A stretch of DNA of 59,617 bases from an uncultured Ruminiclostridium sp. (GTDB lineage: Bacteria; Bacillota; Clostridia; Oscillospirales; Acutalibacteraceae): assembly GCA_902490005.1 (NCBI GenBank), contig CABUCM010000013.1, forward strand, positions 1 to 59,617, written 5' to 3'. The translations under genes were made by a program, and so were the position numbers. Position 1 is the stretch's first letter, and the number at the start of each line of letters is the position of its first letter. The notes under the pieces are model-generated. The model was not told the DNA's origin, searched no databases, and saw nothing but the letters and a program-made list of their open reading frames with translations. This document shows, one piece after another, positions 9,014 to 16,582 of this stretch.

Positions 9014-9889
9014 TTATTGTTCTCCTTTTTTCAAGGTCTTGCTCACAAGGCTGGCCAGAAGGTTCAGCAGGAATACGATCACCAACAGCACCGCGGCGGT
9101 GGCGAAGGCGATGTGAAACGCGTCGTCGGATGTGGCCTGCATGGCGGTCTGGTACAGGTGCAGGGTCAGGGTCCGGCCGGAGTTCATAATCTGGCCGAAG
9201 AAGTCCTTAGGCATGTTATAGGACATGCCCGAGGTGTACAGCAGCGCCGCGGACTCGCCTACGATCCGGCCCATGGCCAGAATCACAGCGGTTAAAATGC
9301 CCGGGATAGCGCACGGCAGCACGATGCCCAAAATCACCCGCAGCTTGCCCGCGCCCAGGGCCATCGCCCCCTCCTTATAGGAGCCGGGCACGGCAAGGAG
9401 GCTTTCCTCGGTAGTGCGCACGATGGTAGGCAGGATGCACAGGGTCATGGTCAGGCAGCCCGCCAGGATCGAGGTACCCATGCGGAACATGACGCAGAAC
9501 ACGGTATAGCCGAACAAGCCGAACAAAATAGAGGGGATTCCCGATAAAATCTCGGTGGTAAAGCGGATGGCCCGCACCAGCCGTCCCTGCCTGGCGTACT
9601 GGGTCAGGTAGATCGCCGATGAAATCCCAATGGGCGTGGCGATGAGCAGGGTAATCACCACAATGTAAAGGGTATTGATAATCATGGGCAGTATCCCTTT
9701 ATCCCCGCTGGGGGATTCCGAGTAAGCGGTGCTGAGGAATTCCCAGTTGACGTAAGGCAGCCCATTGGCCAGAATATAAAGGATGATGCCCGCCAGCACG
9801 ATCACGGTCAGTAAGGCGGCTCCGTTAACGGCGATTTTCAGCAAAATGTCCGAGGGGCGGCGCCTTTTTTGATAAAGTGATTTAGTCAC
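9014..9889 (-). CDS. pstA: Phosphate ABC transporter permease PstA
   Basis: A 291-residue membrane protein with about six predicted helices, of normal PstA length. The EAA-type coupling loop that contacts PstB is visible as GSYKEGAMALGAGKLRVILGI. The IPSILFGLFGY segment is also typical. It starts with GTG in the sequence GTGACTAA, which overlaps the pstC stop by 8 bp and indicates coupled translation. Confidence 0.95.
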   Translation of the reverse strand: MTKSLYQKRRRPSDILLKIAVNGAALLTVIVLAGIILYILANGLPYVNWEFLSTAYSESPSGDKGILPMIINTLYIVVITLLIATPIGISSAIYLTQYARQGRLVRAIRFTTEILSGIPSILFGLFGYTVFCVMFRMGTSILAGCLTMTLCILPTIVRTTEESLLAVPGSYKEGAMALGAGKLRVILGIVLPCAIPGILTAVILAMGRIVGESAALLYTSGMSYNMPKDFFGQIMNSGRTLTLHLYQTAMQATSDDAFHIAFATAAVLLVIVFLLNLLASLVSKTLKKGEQ

Positions 9890-11222
9890 GCTCCATCTGC
9901 ACCCCTTTCTTGGAAATATAGGTAAAGGCGATATTGACGATCATGATAAACACAAACAGCACCAGGCCGATGGCAAACAGGGCCTGGCGGTGCAGCCCGG
10001 AGGAATAGGACATTTCAATGACGATGCCGGTAGTCATCAGCCGGACGGTTCCCAAAATCGAGGGCATCTGCACCACGTTGCCGGCCACCATAATCACAGC
10101 CATGGTTTCGCCGATAGCACGACCCACGCCTAAAATCACACCGGCTAAAATGCCGGATTTCGCCGCCGGCACCGTCACCTTAAAGATGGTTTTCACCGGG
10201 GTAGTGCCTAAAGCCATGGCGGCCTCCCGGTAGGACACCGGCACCGCCCGCAGGGAGGTTTCCGACACGCTGACGATGGTAGGCAGAACCATAATGGCTA
10301 AAATCAAAATCACCGCCAGCAAGCTGTCGCCGATGGTTTGTCCAGGGAACAGGCTCCGGATCACCGGCACAATAATCAGCATGCCGAAAAAGCCGTAAAC
10401 CACCGAGGGAATCCCCGCCAGCAGCTGAACCGCCGGGCGGACGACGCCGGCTACCCATTTAGGGGCGGTTTCCGACAGAAAGATCGCGGTTAAAATGCCG
10501 ATGGGAACGCCGATCACCACCGCCCCAAACGTACCGGCGATAGAAGAAAGAATCAAGGGCAGTATGCCGTAAATGTCGTTTTTCGGCTCCCACTCGGTGC
10601 CAAAAAGGAAATTTCCCAGGCCGATTTCCGCAATCGCCGGGGCGCCGGAGACTATCATGTAAACCGTGATGATAACCACAGACCCCACCGACACGCAGGC
10701 AAAGACCCGGAAAATACTTTCCGCCAGCCTTTCACCGCCTTGGGTCCAGATGGAAAGGACGCCGGCCGCCAACCCCAAAATCAGGGTCAGGAGAAAGGGC
10801 CACTGGTAGCTGATGACAATATTGCTCACTCCCAGAGCCGTCACCGCCGTCTGGATGGAGGAGCTGGTCATCAATACGATCAAAGGCGTCACCGCGGACA
10901 GCACGAAGCTGGTTCCCGCCAGCCCCGGCTTTTTCAAAAGCACCAGAACCCCCGCCAATAAGGCGAACGCCGCGCCGCAGACAACCGCGATTTTAGAAAG
11001 CAAAGGAATGGAAATCAAATAATCTTGAAACCGGATCCCCGGGCTGGTTAAGATTTGATAGGCGGACAGCACAAAATTGCTGTCCCGAAAGGTATAGCTG
11101 ACATAAGGAAGAAAAAAAGTAGCGATGGGAACCAAACCCATAATGACGGCAAGAATCACCTTCAGCTTTTGTTTTTGCCGCTCTCGCTCGATATGGGCCT
11201 CGTCCTTCATGGTCGTTTCCAT
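9882..11222 (-). CDS. pstC: Phosphate ABC transporter permease PstC with N-terminal membrane extension
   Basis: A 446-residue permease. The core PstC domain begins near residue 165 (SIFRVFACVSVGSVV) and contains the coupling loop VSYREAAMALGTTPVKTIF and IPSVVYGFFGM. In front of it are about 160 residues with three or four hydrophobic segments that ordinary PstC proteins of about 300 residues lack. I placed the start at the ATG at 11222 because it is preceded by GGAGGTTTCAC; the reading frame extends 53 codons further upstream without a ribosome site. Together with PstA it forms the phosphate channel. The role of the extra membrane segments is unknown. Confidence 0.92.
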   Translation of the reverse strand: METTMKDEAHIERERQKQKLKVILAVIMGLVPIATFFLPYVSYTFRDSNFVLSAYQILTSPGIRFQDYLISIPLLSKIAVVCGAAFALLAGVLVLLKKPGLAGTSFVLSAVTPLIVLMTSSSIQTAVTALGVSNIVISYQWPFLLTLILGLAAGVLSIWTQGGERLAESIFRVFACVSVGSVVIITVYMIVSGAPAIAEIGLGNFLFGTEWEPKNDIYGILPLILSSIAGTFGAVVIGVPIGILTAIFLSETAPKWVAGVVRPAVQLLAGIPSVVYGFFGMLIIVPVIRSLFPGQTIGDSLLAVILILAIMVLPTIVSVSETSLRAVPVSYREAAMALGTTPVKTIFKVTVPAAKSGILAGVILGVGRAIGETMAVIMVAGNVVQMPSILGTVRLMTTGIVIEMSYSSGLHRQALFAIGLVLFVFIMIVNIAFTYISKKGVQMERD

Positions 11223-11297
11223 GTGAAACCTCCTTGCGCGGCTTCCCTGGTTCACCGTCTTGGCCGCGCCTTCATTCGATTCATAAAACCGCCAAAC

Positions 11298-11327
11298 GGA
11301 CCTCATGACATACGTCAATTGAGGTCC
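11298..11327 (-). promoter_or_regulatory. Hairpin in the pstS-pstC spacer
   Basis: GGACCTCA and TGAGGTCC flank an inner TGAC-ATAC-GTCA stem, giving a two-part hairpin in the 177-bp spacer between pstS and pstC. There is no uridine run directly after it. Such spacers commonly hold processing or attenuation hairpins that keep pstS message more abundant than the membrane-component message. Confidence 0.5.
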
Positions 11328-11399
11328 GGGCGTAAAATGTTTGAGGGGAGTTGATAAAAGGCAAATTTGAGGAGAAGTCAATTTATGTAAGGGCTTCGC

Positions 11400-12338
11400 T
11401 TATTTGTTTTCAGTGTTCTCGTCGATGTCCACGGTGACCAGCTTCTGGTCCGCGATGATCTGCTGGCCTTCGTCGGATTTCAGGAAGTCGAACCAGGCCT
11501 TGACCAGCTCGCTGTCGGTGCCCTTGGTGTAAATCTGAACGAAGGGACGCTGTACCACATAGGTGCCGTTGGATACGTTTTCCTCAGTGGCTTCCACGCC
11601 GTCAACGGACACAGCCTTGATTTCATCGCTGACAGAGGCCAAAGACACATAGCCGATGGCGGAGGGATCGGCGGCGACCTTAGAAACAACGATACCGGTT
11701 TCCTGAACCTCAGCGGCATAAGCGCACTTCTTGTCATCGCCGAAACCGAAGATACTTTCAAAGCCGTCTCTGGTGCCAGAACCCTCTTCACGTCCGATAA
11801 CAGTAATAGCAGCGTCGCTTCCGCCTACTTCGCTCCAGTTGGTGATCTCGCCGGCAAAGATTTTTTCAATCTGCTCAGAGGTTAGGGTGTCTACTGTGTT
11901 TTCAGGATTTACCGCAACAGCGATACCGTCTAAAGCGATCGTTACTTTGGTAAACTTGCCCTCCGGGTCTTCCTTGTCCTTTACTTTTCTGGAAAGGTCG
12001 CCGATTAAGGCGGTGCCGTCGTTTACCGCGGTAACGGCAGAGCCGGAACCGGTGTTGGCCTTTTCCACGGTTACGCCATCATATTTCGCCATAAACGCCT
12101 CGCCCAGGGCGTTGCAAACAGCGGTCATAGAAGTAGAGCCGTTCAGGGTCAAGGTACCGGAAAGATCCGCGTAAGAATCTTCAGATCCAGCGGCGCCGGA
12201 CTCCTCTTTGGATTCCGCCTGGCTGCTGGAAGGCTCCGCGGCAGAACCGCTGCCAGTAGAGGTGACCTCGCTGCTGCATCCCGCAAACAGCGACAGGGCC
12301 ATTAACCCAGCCAGCACGATAGAAGCAATTTTTTTCAT
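11400..12338 (-). CDS. pstS: Phosphate-binding lipoprotein PstS
   Basis: A 312-residue secreted binding protein. A lipoprotein signal peptide ends at the lipobox LFAG-Cys21, followed by a Ser/Glu-rich linker. The mature domain has the phosphate-binding signatures TLNGSTSMTAVCNALGEAF, ANTGSGSAV and REEGSGTRDGFESIF, the last being the strongest PstS motif. It captures phosphate outside the membrane for PstCAB. The start at 12338 follows TTAGGAGGAAAACAAAA; an in-frame start 12 codons upstream would spoil the signal peptide. It is the first gene of the pst-pho operon. Confidence 0.95.
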   Translation of the reverse strand: MKKIASIVLAGLMALSLFAGCSSEVTSTGSGSAAEPSSSQAESKEESGAAGSEDSYADLSGTLTLNGSTSMTAVCNALGEAFMAKYDGVTVEKANTGSGSAVTAVNDGTALIGDLSRKVKDKEDPEGKFTKVTIALDGIAVAVNPENTVDTLTSEQIEKIFAGEITNWSEVGGSDAAITVIGREEGSGTRDGFESIFGFGDDKKCAYAAEVQETGIVVSKVAADPSAIGYVSLASVSDEIKAVSVDGVEATEENVSNGTYVVQRPFVQIYTKGTDSELVKAWFDFLKSDEGQQIIADQKLVTVDIDENTENK

Positions 12339-12387
12339 TTTTGTTTTCCTCCTAATTTTCAAGTACGCTGCCATCTTACTGTTCCTA

Positions 12388-12404
12388 TGTTAAATTTACG
12401 TTAA
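12388..12404 (-). promoter_or_regulatory. PhoP/PhoB-box-like direct repeat upstream of pstS
   Basis: On the minus strand TTAACG and TTAACA are separated by exactly 5 nt. This matches the Bacillus PhoP consensus of TT(A/T)ACA-like hexamers at 11-bp intervals. A possible -10 element, TAAGAT, follows 9 nt downstream, the spacing seen at Pho-activated promoters that lack a normal -35. Confidence 0.6.
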
Positions 12405-12448
12405 GCGAATATTATATTTCGCCCCAATCATTTTGCCCCCGCTTCACA

Positions 12449-12485
12449 AAAAAGCGCCTCCCAAAGTTGGGAGGCGCTTTTTTAT
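12449..12485. terminator. Bidirectional intrinsic terminator
   Basis: A perfect stem of GCGCCTCCCAA and TTGGGAGGCGC with an AG loop is flanked by A-runs on the left and T-runs on the right, so it can work on either strand. It closes the minus-strand gerQ transcript just upstream of the pstS promoter. Confidence 0.9.
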
Positions 12486-12490
12486 AACTG

Positions 12491-13033
12491 CTAATAGTAG
12501 AAACGAATAAATTTAATGTTGTAGAAATCGCAGGCGGTGATGTCGTCGGTTTGAATCTCATTAATTAGGATATAGTTAGCGCCTACCGCCAAAAGGACTC
12601 CGGTCCGGTCCACCAGGGTATTGGCTCCTACTAGGAACTCCACTGTTATGGTCCTTCCCAGCTGGGTCCGCAAAAATCCGTTCAGATATTGCAGGCTTTC
12701 CCCGGAAATGGGAGGCGGCTGGTTTGTTGAGGTCAGCGGGGACAACGGGTTGGCGGACGGCGTTTGGGAGGGCATTGGGGATGTATTTTCTCCTACATTA
12801 GAGCCTGTCATAGGAATGTTTTGGCCCGGTGTAGGCTGAATCCGCGGAAGGGGCGCAGGGATTCTCGGGTTTTGGATATTATATCCGGCGATTTCCTCCA
12901 GTGTGGGAATCCGATTGCCCGGGGTAGCGGGAGACGGATGATCCGGGGTAAAAACCGTGCCAGGGGAGCAATCGCCGCCGGCACAGGACGGGATCCCGTA
13001 AATGCTGGCTAAATCTAATTGTTCGTTATTCAT
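12491..13033 (-). CDS. gerQ: GerQ-like spore coat/germination protein
   Basis: A 180-residue protein with a Pro/Ser/Thr/Asn-rich, probably disordered first 110 residues and a compact C-terminal domain (about 112-180). That domain begins SLQYLNGFLRTQLGRTITVEF and ends in an aromatic tail, FYY. Length, the disordered front and the C-terminal pattern of a helix then beta strands resemble Spore_GerQ proteins. In B. subtilis, GerQ is needed to place the lytic enzyme CwlJ in the coat. The gene sits 12 bp downstream of a CwlJ-like gene, which strongly supports the call. The start ATG follows AAAGGAGGTACCTA. Confidence 0.65.
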   Translation of the reverse strand: MNNEQLDLASIYGIPSCAGGDCSPGTVFTPDHPSPATPGNRIPTLEEIAGYNIQNPRIPAPLPRIQPTPGQNIPMTGSNVGENTSPMPSQTPSANPLSPLTSTNQPPPISGESLQYLNGFLRTQLGRTITVEFLVGANTLVDRTGVLLAVGANYILINEIQTDDITACDFYNIKFIRFYY

Positions 13034-13045
13034 TAGGTACCTCCT

Positions 13046-13492
13046 TTATGATTCGGCATATTTTTCTGTAGGCTGATAAAAACAATGCTGATTAATTCGG
13101 TTATAGGCGACCCCCATGCCGTTCGATGGGAAATAAGTAGGGCAGGTTTCACGGTAGGGATTATAGAAAAACAGGCTGTTTCCTACCGCGCTGAAGGTAT
13201 TCCCCGCCAACACCCAGTCCGCGATTTGGTAATGGATCTCCTCCGGGTCCATATTCCACACGTTTTGGGGATTATACTTTCCCCCCACTGCGTCTCTCAT
13301 ACACACAAACTGTCCGGGCTGCTCAATAATTTTTCGAATATCGCCTCCTTGGCTGACCCGGAAAAACTCTCCATAAGGAACATCCGCCCGGTTTCTCACC
13401 ACAGAGGCCACCGCCGCCATACCATCGTCGCCCTCGCCGCCTGCTTCGCATTTTATCAATCTTGCCAAAAGCTCTCTGGTTGTATAAGGCAA
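13046..13492 (-). CDS. cwlJ: CwlJ/SleB-type spore cortex-lytic enzyme
   Basis: A 148-residue Hydrolase_2 (SleB/CwlJ) domain protein with no signal peptide, like CwlJ and unlike SleB. The conserved catalytic block LARLIKCEAGGEGDDGMAAV contains the essential Glu, followed by VASVVRNRAD and the QFVCMRD and GNSLFFYNP blocks. CwlJ degrades spore cortex peptidoglycan during germination. It starts with TTG after an AAAGGCGGTGA ribosome site. It is cotranscribed with the gerQ-like gene and shows the host forms endospores. Confidence 0.88.
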   Translation of the reverse strand: MPYTTRELLARLIKCEAGGEGDDGMAAVASVVRNRADVPYGEFFRVSQGGDIRKIIEQPGQFVCMRDAVGGKYNPQNVWNMDPEEIHYQIADWVLAGNTFSAVGNSLFFYNPYRETCPTYFPSNGMGVAYNRINQHCFYQPTEKYAES

Positions 13493-13576
13493 AGAATCAC
13501 CGCCTTTGATTTGTTCTTATTTATACTATGTTTTCCCTTGACATTTTGCGCCATTTTCTTTAGAATAAAAGAACTT

Positions 13577-13615
13577 GGAGATGTATCGAAGTGGTCATAA
13601 CGAGACTGGCTCGAA
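13577..13615 (+). pseudogene. Severed tRNA-Ser 5' half (outer, oldest copy)
   Basis: The sequence starts with acceptor strand GGAGATG, continues with a D-arm that matches the intact tRNA-Ser at 13734, and breaks after CTCGAA in the anticodon loop. The break is 33 nt from its start, exactly as in the other two copies. What follows (GTCACTTTTTTC) is not tRNA. Its acceptor strand would pair, with one G-U, to CGTCTCC at about 29005-29011. Confidence 0.75.
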
Positions 13616-13655
13616 GTCACTTTTTTCGGTATTCTCTACACCAAAAATTGAATAC

Positions 13656-13696
13656 GGAAGCGTATCGAAGTGGTCATAACGGGCCTGACTCGAAAT
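13656..13696 (+). pseudogene. Severed tRNA-Ser(CGA) 5' half; left junction of the 15-kb element
   Basis: Acceptor strand GGAAGCG, complete D-arm and anticodon 5' stem CCTGA are followed by CTCGAAAT, then unrelated sequence. The missing 3' half lies at 28723-28778: it begins with the same CTCGAAAT and ends with acceptor strand CGCTTCC, which pairs perfectly with GGAAGCG. Joining the two at the shared 8 bp rebuilds an 89-nt tRNA-Ser, the same length as the intact copy. Confidence 0.88.
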
Positions 13697-13733
13697 GATG
13701 TGATAATTTCCTAAAACTGCATATTTATGATAT

Positions 13734-13822
13734 GGAAGAGTATCGAAGTGGTCATAACGGGCCTGACTCGAAATCAGGTAGCCCTCACGGGCTCGTGGGT
13801 TCGAATCCCACCTCTTCCGCCA
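13734..13822 (+). tRNA. tRNA-Ser (anticodon CGA), element-borne, CCA encoded
   Basis: An 89-nt class II tRNA. Acceptor GGAAGAG pairs with CTCTTCC, followed by discriminator G and encoded CCA. The anticodon arm is CCTGA-CTCGAAA-TCAGG with anticodon CGA, reading UCG. A long variable arm (TAGCCCTCACGGGCTC) and T-arm GTGGG-TTCGAAT-CCCAC identify serine tRNA. It starts 45 bp inside the left boundary of the element, so it is cargo. It replaces the host tRNA-Ser that the element's insertion has split. Confidence 0.95.
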
Positions 13823-13860
13823 AAAACCCGCACAAACACTAGGTTTGTGCGGGTTTTTTC
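13823..13860 (+). terminator. Intrinsic terminator after tRNA-Ser
   Basis: AACCCGCACAAAC and GTTTGTGCGGGTT form a 13-bp perfect stem around ACTAG, followed by TTTTTT. It directly follows the encoded CCA. Confidence 0.93.
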
Positions 13861-13898
13861 TTTGTCTTTTAGTATTCAATTTTCAAGTCCGTACTGAA

Positions 13899-13986
13899 AT
13901 GGTGCCAATTTTGTGGTGACATTGGCACCACGTTTCTTCCTGCTCTATTCATCCTATGCATTCTGGTCGGATACTCTGGTGACATT
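13899..13986. other. Putative integrase arm-type sites, left end
   Basis: TGGTGACATT occurs at 13914-13923 and again at 13977-13986. A third copy of its first nine bases (TGGTGACAT) lies at 28558-28566 near the right end. The first copy sits within a 10-bp palindrome, TGGTGCCAAT/ATTGGCACCA. Short direct repeats at both ends of an element, inside the core sites, are typical arm-binding sites for tyrosine integrases of the Tn916/lambda type. Confidence 0.5.
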
Positions 13987-14042
13987 TTGGTGATAAGAAG
14001 TGTTAATACCGCTTGTAAGTTGCCAAAGTCCTGCGGGGGTAT

Positions 14043-15326
14043 TCATTCGCCGTTCTGTCTGTTCTCCTCTTTTTGCTTCTCGTCCGTCTTCGGAAACAAC
14101 GCGTTGTGATAGGCGTCCAGCACGAATTTTTTACGTTCCAGGCGGACATCAACATACTGCGCGGTTACGGCATCTAAGTTGGTAGAAATCCCGAGCTGGA
14201 GGCCCGTGCCCTTCAGGCTGTGGCCCAGAATCATGCCCACGGTGTAAAAATCCCCGGTCAACTGATGCATGTTGGTCGCCGCCGAATGCCTCAAATCGTG
14301 AAAACGAAGGTGGGGCATGTTCAGGCGCCGGATCAGCTGGGCAAAATTCGCCGATACGCTGTCCCGGCGGTTCGGCGCGCCGTTAGCCTTGGCTATGACC
14401 AGGTCATTTTCATAGTAGTTTCCGCCGCCGTTCAGAGCCAGCCTCCGCTGGCGTTCCTGAAGCTCTAACTGTCTTTCAAAATACTCTCTCGCCACATCGG
14501 TGATAGGCAGCGTACGCTCGCCGGAGCCATCGGCTCCCTTACCCTTCACGGGCGCCATCTCGCTGACCTCTGTTGTCCCCGCTGGCAGCTTAAAGGGCAG
14601 CTGCTCCACAACGGCAAAGCATCCCTTCTCCAGATTCACATTGCGCCACCTCAGGCCCAGTATCTCGCTCATGCGCATGCCGTACATGCCCGCCAGCATG
14701 ACAATCATCTCCCATTCGGTGCCTGTGAGCAGGCCGAACAGCTGCTGCATCTGCGGAATGGTGTACGGATCGGGCGTTTTTCCTTGTTTGCCAAATTTGG
14801 TAAGGATGTCCCGGGCCGGATTGTGATCGATGTAACGGTATTTCCTCGCCGCCTCCAGCGCCACACTCAGGATGCGCTGGGTGTAGCGCACGGAGCTTTG
14901 GGAGAGGCCCTCGTCAAACATCTTCTGAAACATCTCATCCAGCATAGCCGGGGTGAGCGCCCGCAGCTGCACATAGCCGATATGGGGCACGATGTGGTTG
15001 CGGATGTAGCCCTTGTAACCGTCAAAGGTGCTGGGGCGCAAATTAGCTTTGCCGTGCTGCTCCACCCAGGTTTCCATGTACTCTTGAACCGTCTGCTTGC
15101 CCTTTGCCATGTCAATAGGGGAATAGGAGGGGCTTGCCAGCTTCGTGCGCATCTCGGCCTCATACTGGACGGCCTCCTTCTTTGTGGCAAAGCCCTTTTT
15201 CACGTGGGTTCTCCATTTGCCCTGCTGCTGATATTTCACATTAACGTCGTACACCACACCCGCCTTGCCCGTCAGGGCGCCGTTTCCGTCTCTCTTATTT
15301 TTCACCTGTCTCGTCGATACCGACAT
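14043..15326 (-). CDS. int: Tyrosine recombinase / integrase
   Basis: A 427-residue integrase. An arm-binding-like N-terminus (about 20-70) is followed by a SAM-like core-binding domain (about 75-165) and the catalytic domain. Catalytic residues appear as Arg218 in YGMRMSEIL, Lys271 region (PVKGKG), His353 and Arg356 in HDLRHSAATN, His379 in LGHS, and the nucleophile Tyr391 in TAQYVDV. About 11-12 extra residues lie between LGHS and Tyr391 compared with most family members. The gene faces the tRNA at the left end, 220 bp away, and is downstream of an excisionase-like gene. Its start follows GGGAGGTCATACTAA. It most likely makes the cut in the tRNA-Ser anticodon loop. Confidence 0.93.
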   Translation of the reverse strand: MSVSTRQVKNKRDGNGALTGKAGVVYDVNVKYQQQGKWRTHVKKGFATKKEAVQYEAEMRTKLASPSYSPIDMAKGKQTVQEYMETWVEQHGKANLRPSTFDGYKGYIRNHIVPHIGYVQLRALTPAMLDEMFQKMFDEGLSQSSVRYTQRILSVALEAARKYRYIDHNPARDILTKFGKQGKTPDPYTIPQMQQLFGLLTGTEWEMIVMLAGMYGMRMSEILGLRWRNVNLEKGCFAVVEQLPFKLPAGTTEVSEMAPVKGKGADGSGERTLPITDVAREYFERQLELQERQRRLALNGGGNYYENDLVIAKANGAPNRRDSVSANFAQLIRRLNMPHLRFHDLRHSAATNMHQLTGDFYTVGMILGHSLKGTGLQLGISTNLDAVTAQYVDVRLERKKFVLDAYHNALFPKTDEKQKEENRQNGE

Positions 15327-15441
15327 TTAGTATGACCTCCCTTTCTCCGTGAGCACATTATGCTTTGCATAACGCCGGAGTTATGTCCGGTTTGGCGAAG
15401 CCAAGAGGAAGTTTTTCGAACTTCTAAGGACAAAACTCCCA

Positions 15442-15465
15442 GTTTGAAAGATGAATCTTTCAAAC
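15442..15465 (-). promoter_or_regulatory. Hairpin between xis-like and int genes
   Basis: GTTTGAAAGAT and its exact reverse complement are separated by 2 nt and cover the stop codon of the excisionase-like gene. The 133-bp spacer to int also holds smaller palindromes (CATAAC/GTTATG and TTGGC/GCCAA). A role in limiting int expression is plausible but unproven. Confidence 0.45.
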
Positions 15466-15690
15466 TTTCGCCTCCTTTTCCACTCGAATCTTATTCCGCT
15501 CGTACCAATCCCAAATCGCGGCTTCCACCAGCAGCTTTCGGTTTCCATTTTCAACATATTCGATTTGCCTGTCCTCGATCAGCTGGCGCAGTTTGTTTTC
15601 TCCGATGCCGCTGATGCGGCTCATCTGTTCCACGGTTTTCAGCAGTGTGTCCTCACGGACATAAGGTGTTGAATTACTCGCTTTTTTCAT
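15460..15690 (-). CDS. Excisionase-like winged-helix DNA-binding protein
   Basis: A 76-residue basic protein with a helix-turn-helix segment (VEQMSRISGIGENKLRQLIE, about 20-39) and the IEYVENGNRKLLVE wing characteristic of Tn916-type Xis and MerR-like excisionases. The C-terminus is a charged helix (WDWYERNKIRVEKEAKV). It lies just upstream of the integrase in the same direction, the usual place for xis. The ribosome site GGAAAGGAGGTTGCACCG precedes the ATG. It probably steers the integrase toward excision. Confidence 0.8.
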   Translation of the reverse strand: MKKASNSTPYVREDTLLKTVEQMSRISGIGENKLRQLIEDRQIEYVENGNRKLLVEAAIWDWYERNKIRVEKEAKV

Positions 15691-15729
15691 CGGTGCAACC
15701 TCCTTTCCCTTAGATTTCTAGCTGTGTGT

Positions 15730-15960
15730 TCACACAGCATCGCGTTTCACTCCCTTCTTCTTTTTACTAACACTCTGAATATGCGGGAGATTGAAAGGAT
15801 TTATGAAACGGTTGGAAAAGGAGGATTGAGCCAAAGGAGCTTTTCTCCTCCCAAACTCTGAAATAGCCTCAGAGTATATCGACTTGAGTCTGCTAGAAAA
15901 CGACAAAACGGCCTGCATCATGTCCCTAACAAGGGAGTCCAGTGCAGACCGTTTCTTCAT
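15730..15960 (-). CDS. Small basic hypothetical protein
   Basis: A possible 76-residue protein starting MKKRSALDSLVRDMMQAV and rich in Arg, Lys and Ser, ending in KKKKGVKRDAV. I do not recognise it. The ribosome site is weak, and a longer frame starting at 16005 begins inside a palindrome, so both the start and the gene itself are uncertain. Its position 40 bp upstream of the excisionase-like gene would suit a small DNA-binding or regulatory protein of the element. Confidence 0.3.
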   Translation of the reverse strand: MKKRSALDSLVRDMMQAVLSFSSRLKSIYSEAISEFGRRKAPLAQSSFSNRFINPFNLPHIQSVSKKKKGVKRDAV

Positions 15961-15977
15961 TTTTGCTATAGAGTTCC

Positions 15978-16015
15978 GTCCTACCCAGTGACCCGGTACA
16001 TACACTGGGTAGGAC
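15978..16015. repeat. Perfect 13-bp inverted repeat (candidate operator, oriT or nick region)
   Basis: GTCCTACCCAGTG at 15978-15990 is matched exactly by CACTGGGTAGGAC at 16003-16015 with a 12-nt spacer. There is no T-run on either side, so it is not an ordinary terminator. It borders a gene-poor stretch that also contains iteron-like repeats, a context seen around origins of transfer or replication. Confidence 0.5.
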
Positions 16016-16112
16016 AGAAAATCCCTGCGCTTTCAGGCTGAAAAAATATTTTTCCCTGTTCCGGCGGGCGCGGATGTGGGAGTATCTGTGAGAGAAACGG
16101 CGGGAACCAGCG

Positions 16113-16172
16113 CTCCGGCCGTTTCCTTGAGCCTCCGTCGGTTTATTTGGGCCTCCGGTCGTTTTTACTCAA
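16113..16172. repeat. Three 20-bp iteron-like direct repeats plus one inverted copy
   Basis: Three units start at 16113, 16133 and 16153 with the pattern CTCCGNNNGTTT followed by eight variable bases. The period is exactly 20 bp, about two helical turns. A fourth, inverted copy of the conserved part (AAACGGCCGGAG) lies at 16210-16221. The stretch 16016-16348 otherwise contains no convincing gene. Iterons of this kind bind replication initiators or accessory recombination proteins; no initiator gene is visible here. Confidence 0.5.
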
Positions 16173-16348
16173 ATTCATCCCACTACTCTCTAAAGAGGGT
16201 CCGTATTTGAAAACGGCCGGAGGATGAAAAACGATGGTTTCGTGTTTCTAAATCTGGTCAATGTCCTTCATATTTTTAGTTGGGACGGAAAAGCGGCTCT
16301 TCAAGGGCATGCGAATCCGTTTCTAATCTAGGAAAGGAGGAGACGTTT

Positions 16349-16564
16349 ATGTATCTGCCGTGTAATAACAGTGAAATCAACGTCAAAGATATCTACGCCA
16401 TCATTCAAATCAGAACCGATTTATTTGTTGACGTGGATATGCAGGAATCAGATACACCTCACGGCATTGCCGAAGGGACTCTGTTTCTGCTCCGCGACGG
16501 AACCATGCGCTATTCAGATTCGAAGCCTGAGTGGATCACCATGAAAATCATGTCGGAGAGATAA
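16349..16564 (+). CDS. Hypothetical protein, 71 residues
   Basis: Starts with ATG 9 nt after a strong AGGAAAGGAGG site; the longer frame upstream lacks one. The protein is acidic and soluble (MYLPCNNSEINVKD at the front, GIAEGTLFLLRDGTMRYSD in the middle) and shows no domain I can name. It is transcribed away from the integrase and toward a shared terminator hairpin. It may be an element-specific regulatory or anti-defence protein, but nothing in the sequence decides this. Confidence 0.6.
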   Translation: MYLPCNNSEINVKDIYAIIQIRTDLFVDVDMQESDTPHGIAEGTLFLLRDGTMRYSDSKPEWITMKIMSER

Positions 16565-16582
16565 GATTCGGACATGAAAAAT

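Noticed and set aside
13577..13822. CRISPR-like or minisatellite array from three repeats at about 78-bp spacing
   Set aside because: The repeats are tRNA-Ser 5' halves with D-arm and anticodon stem, the third continuing into a full tRNA. Spacers are fixed element-end sequence and no cas gene is present.
16030..16340. A replication-initiator gene in the iteron region
   Set aside because: Only short frames broken by stops are present on either strand, with no RepA-like motif. Only the repeats are reported.
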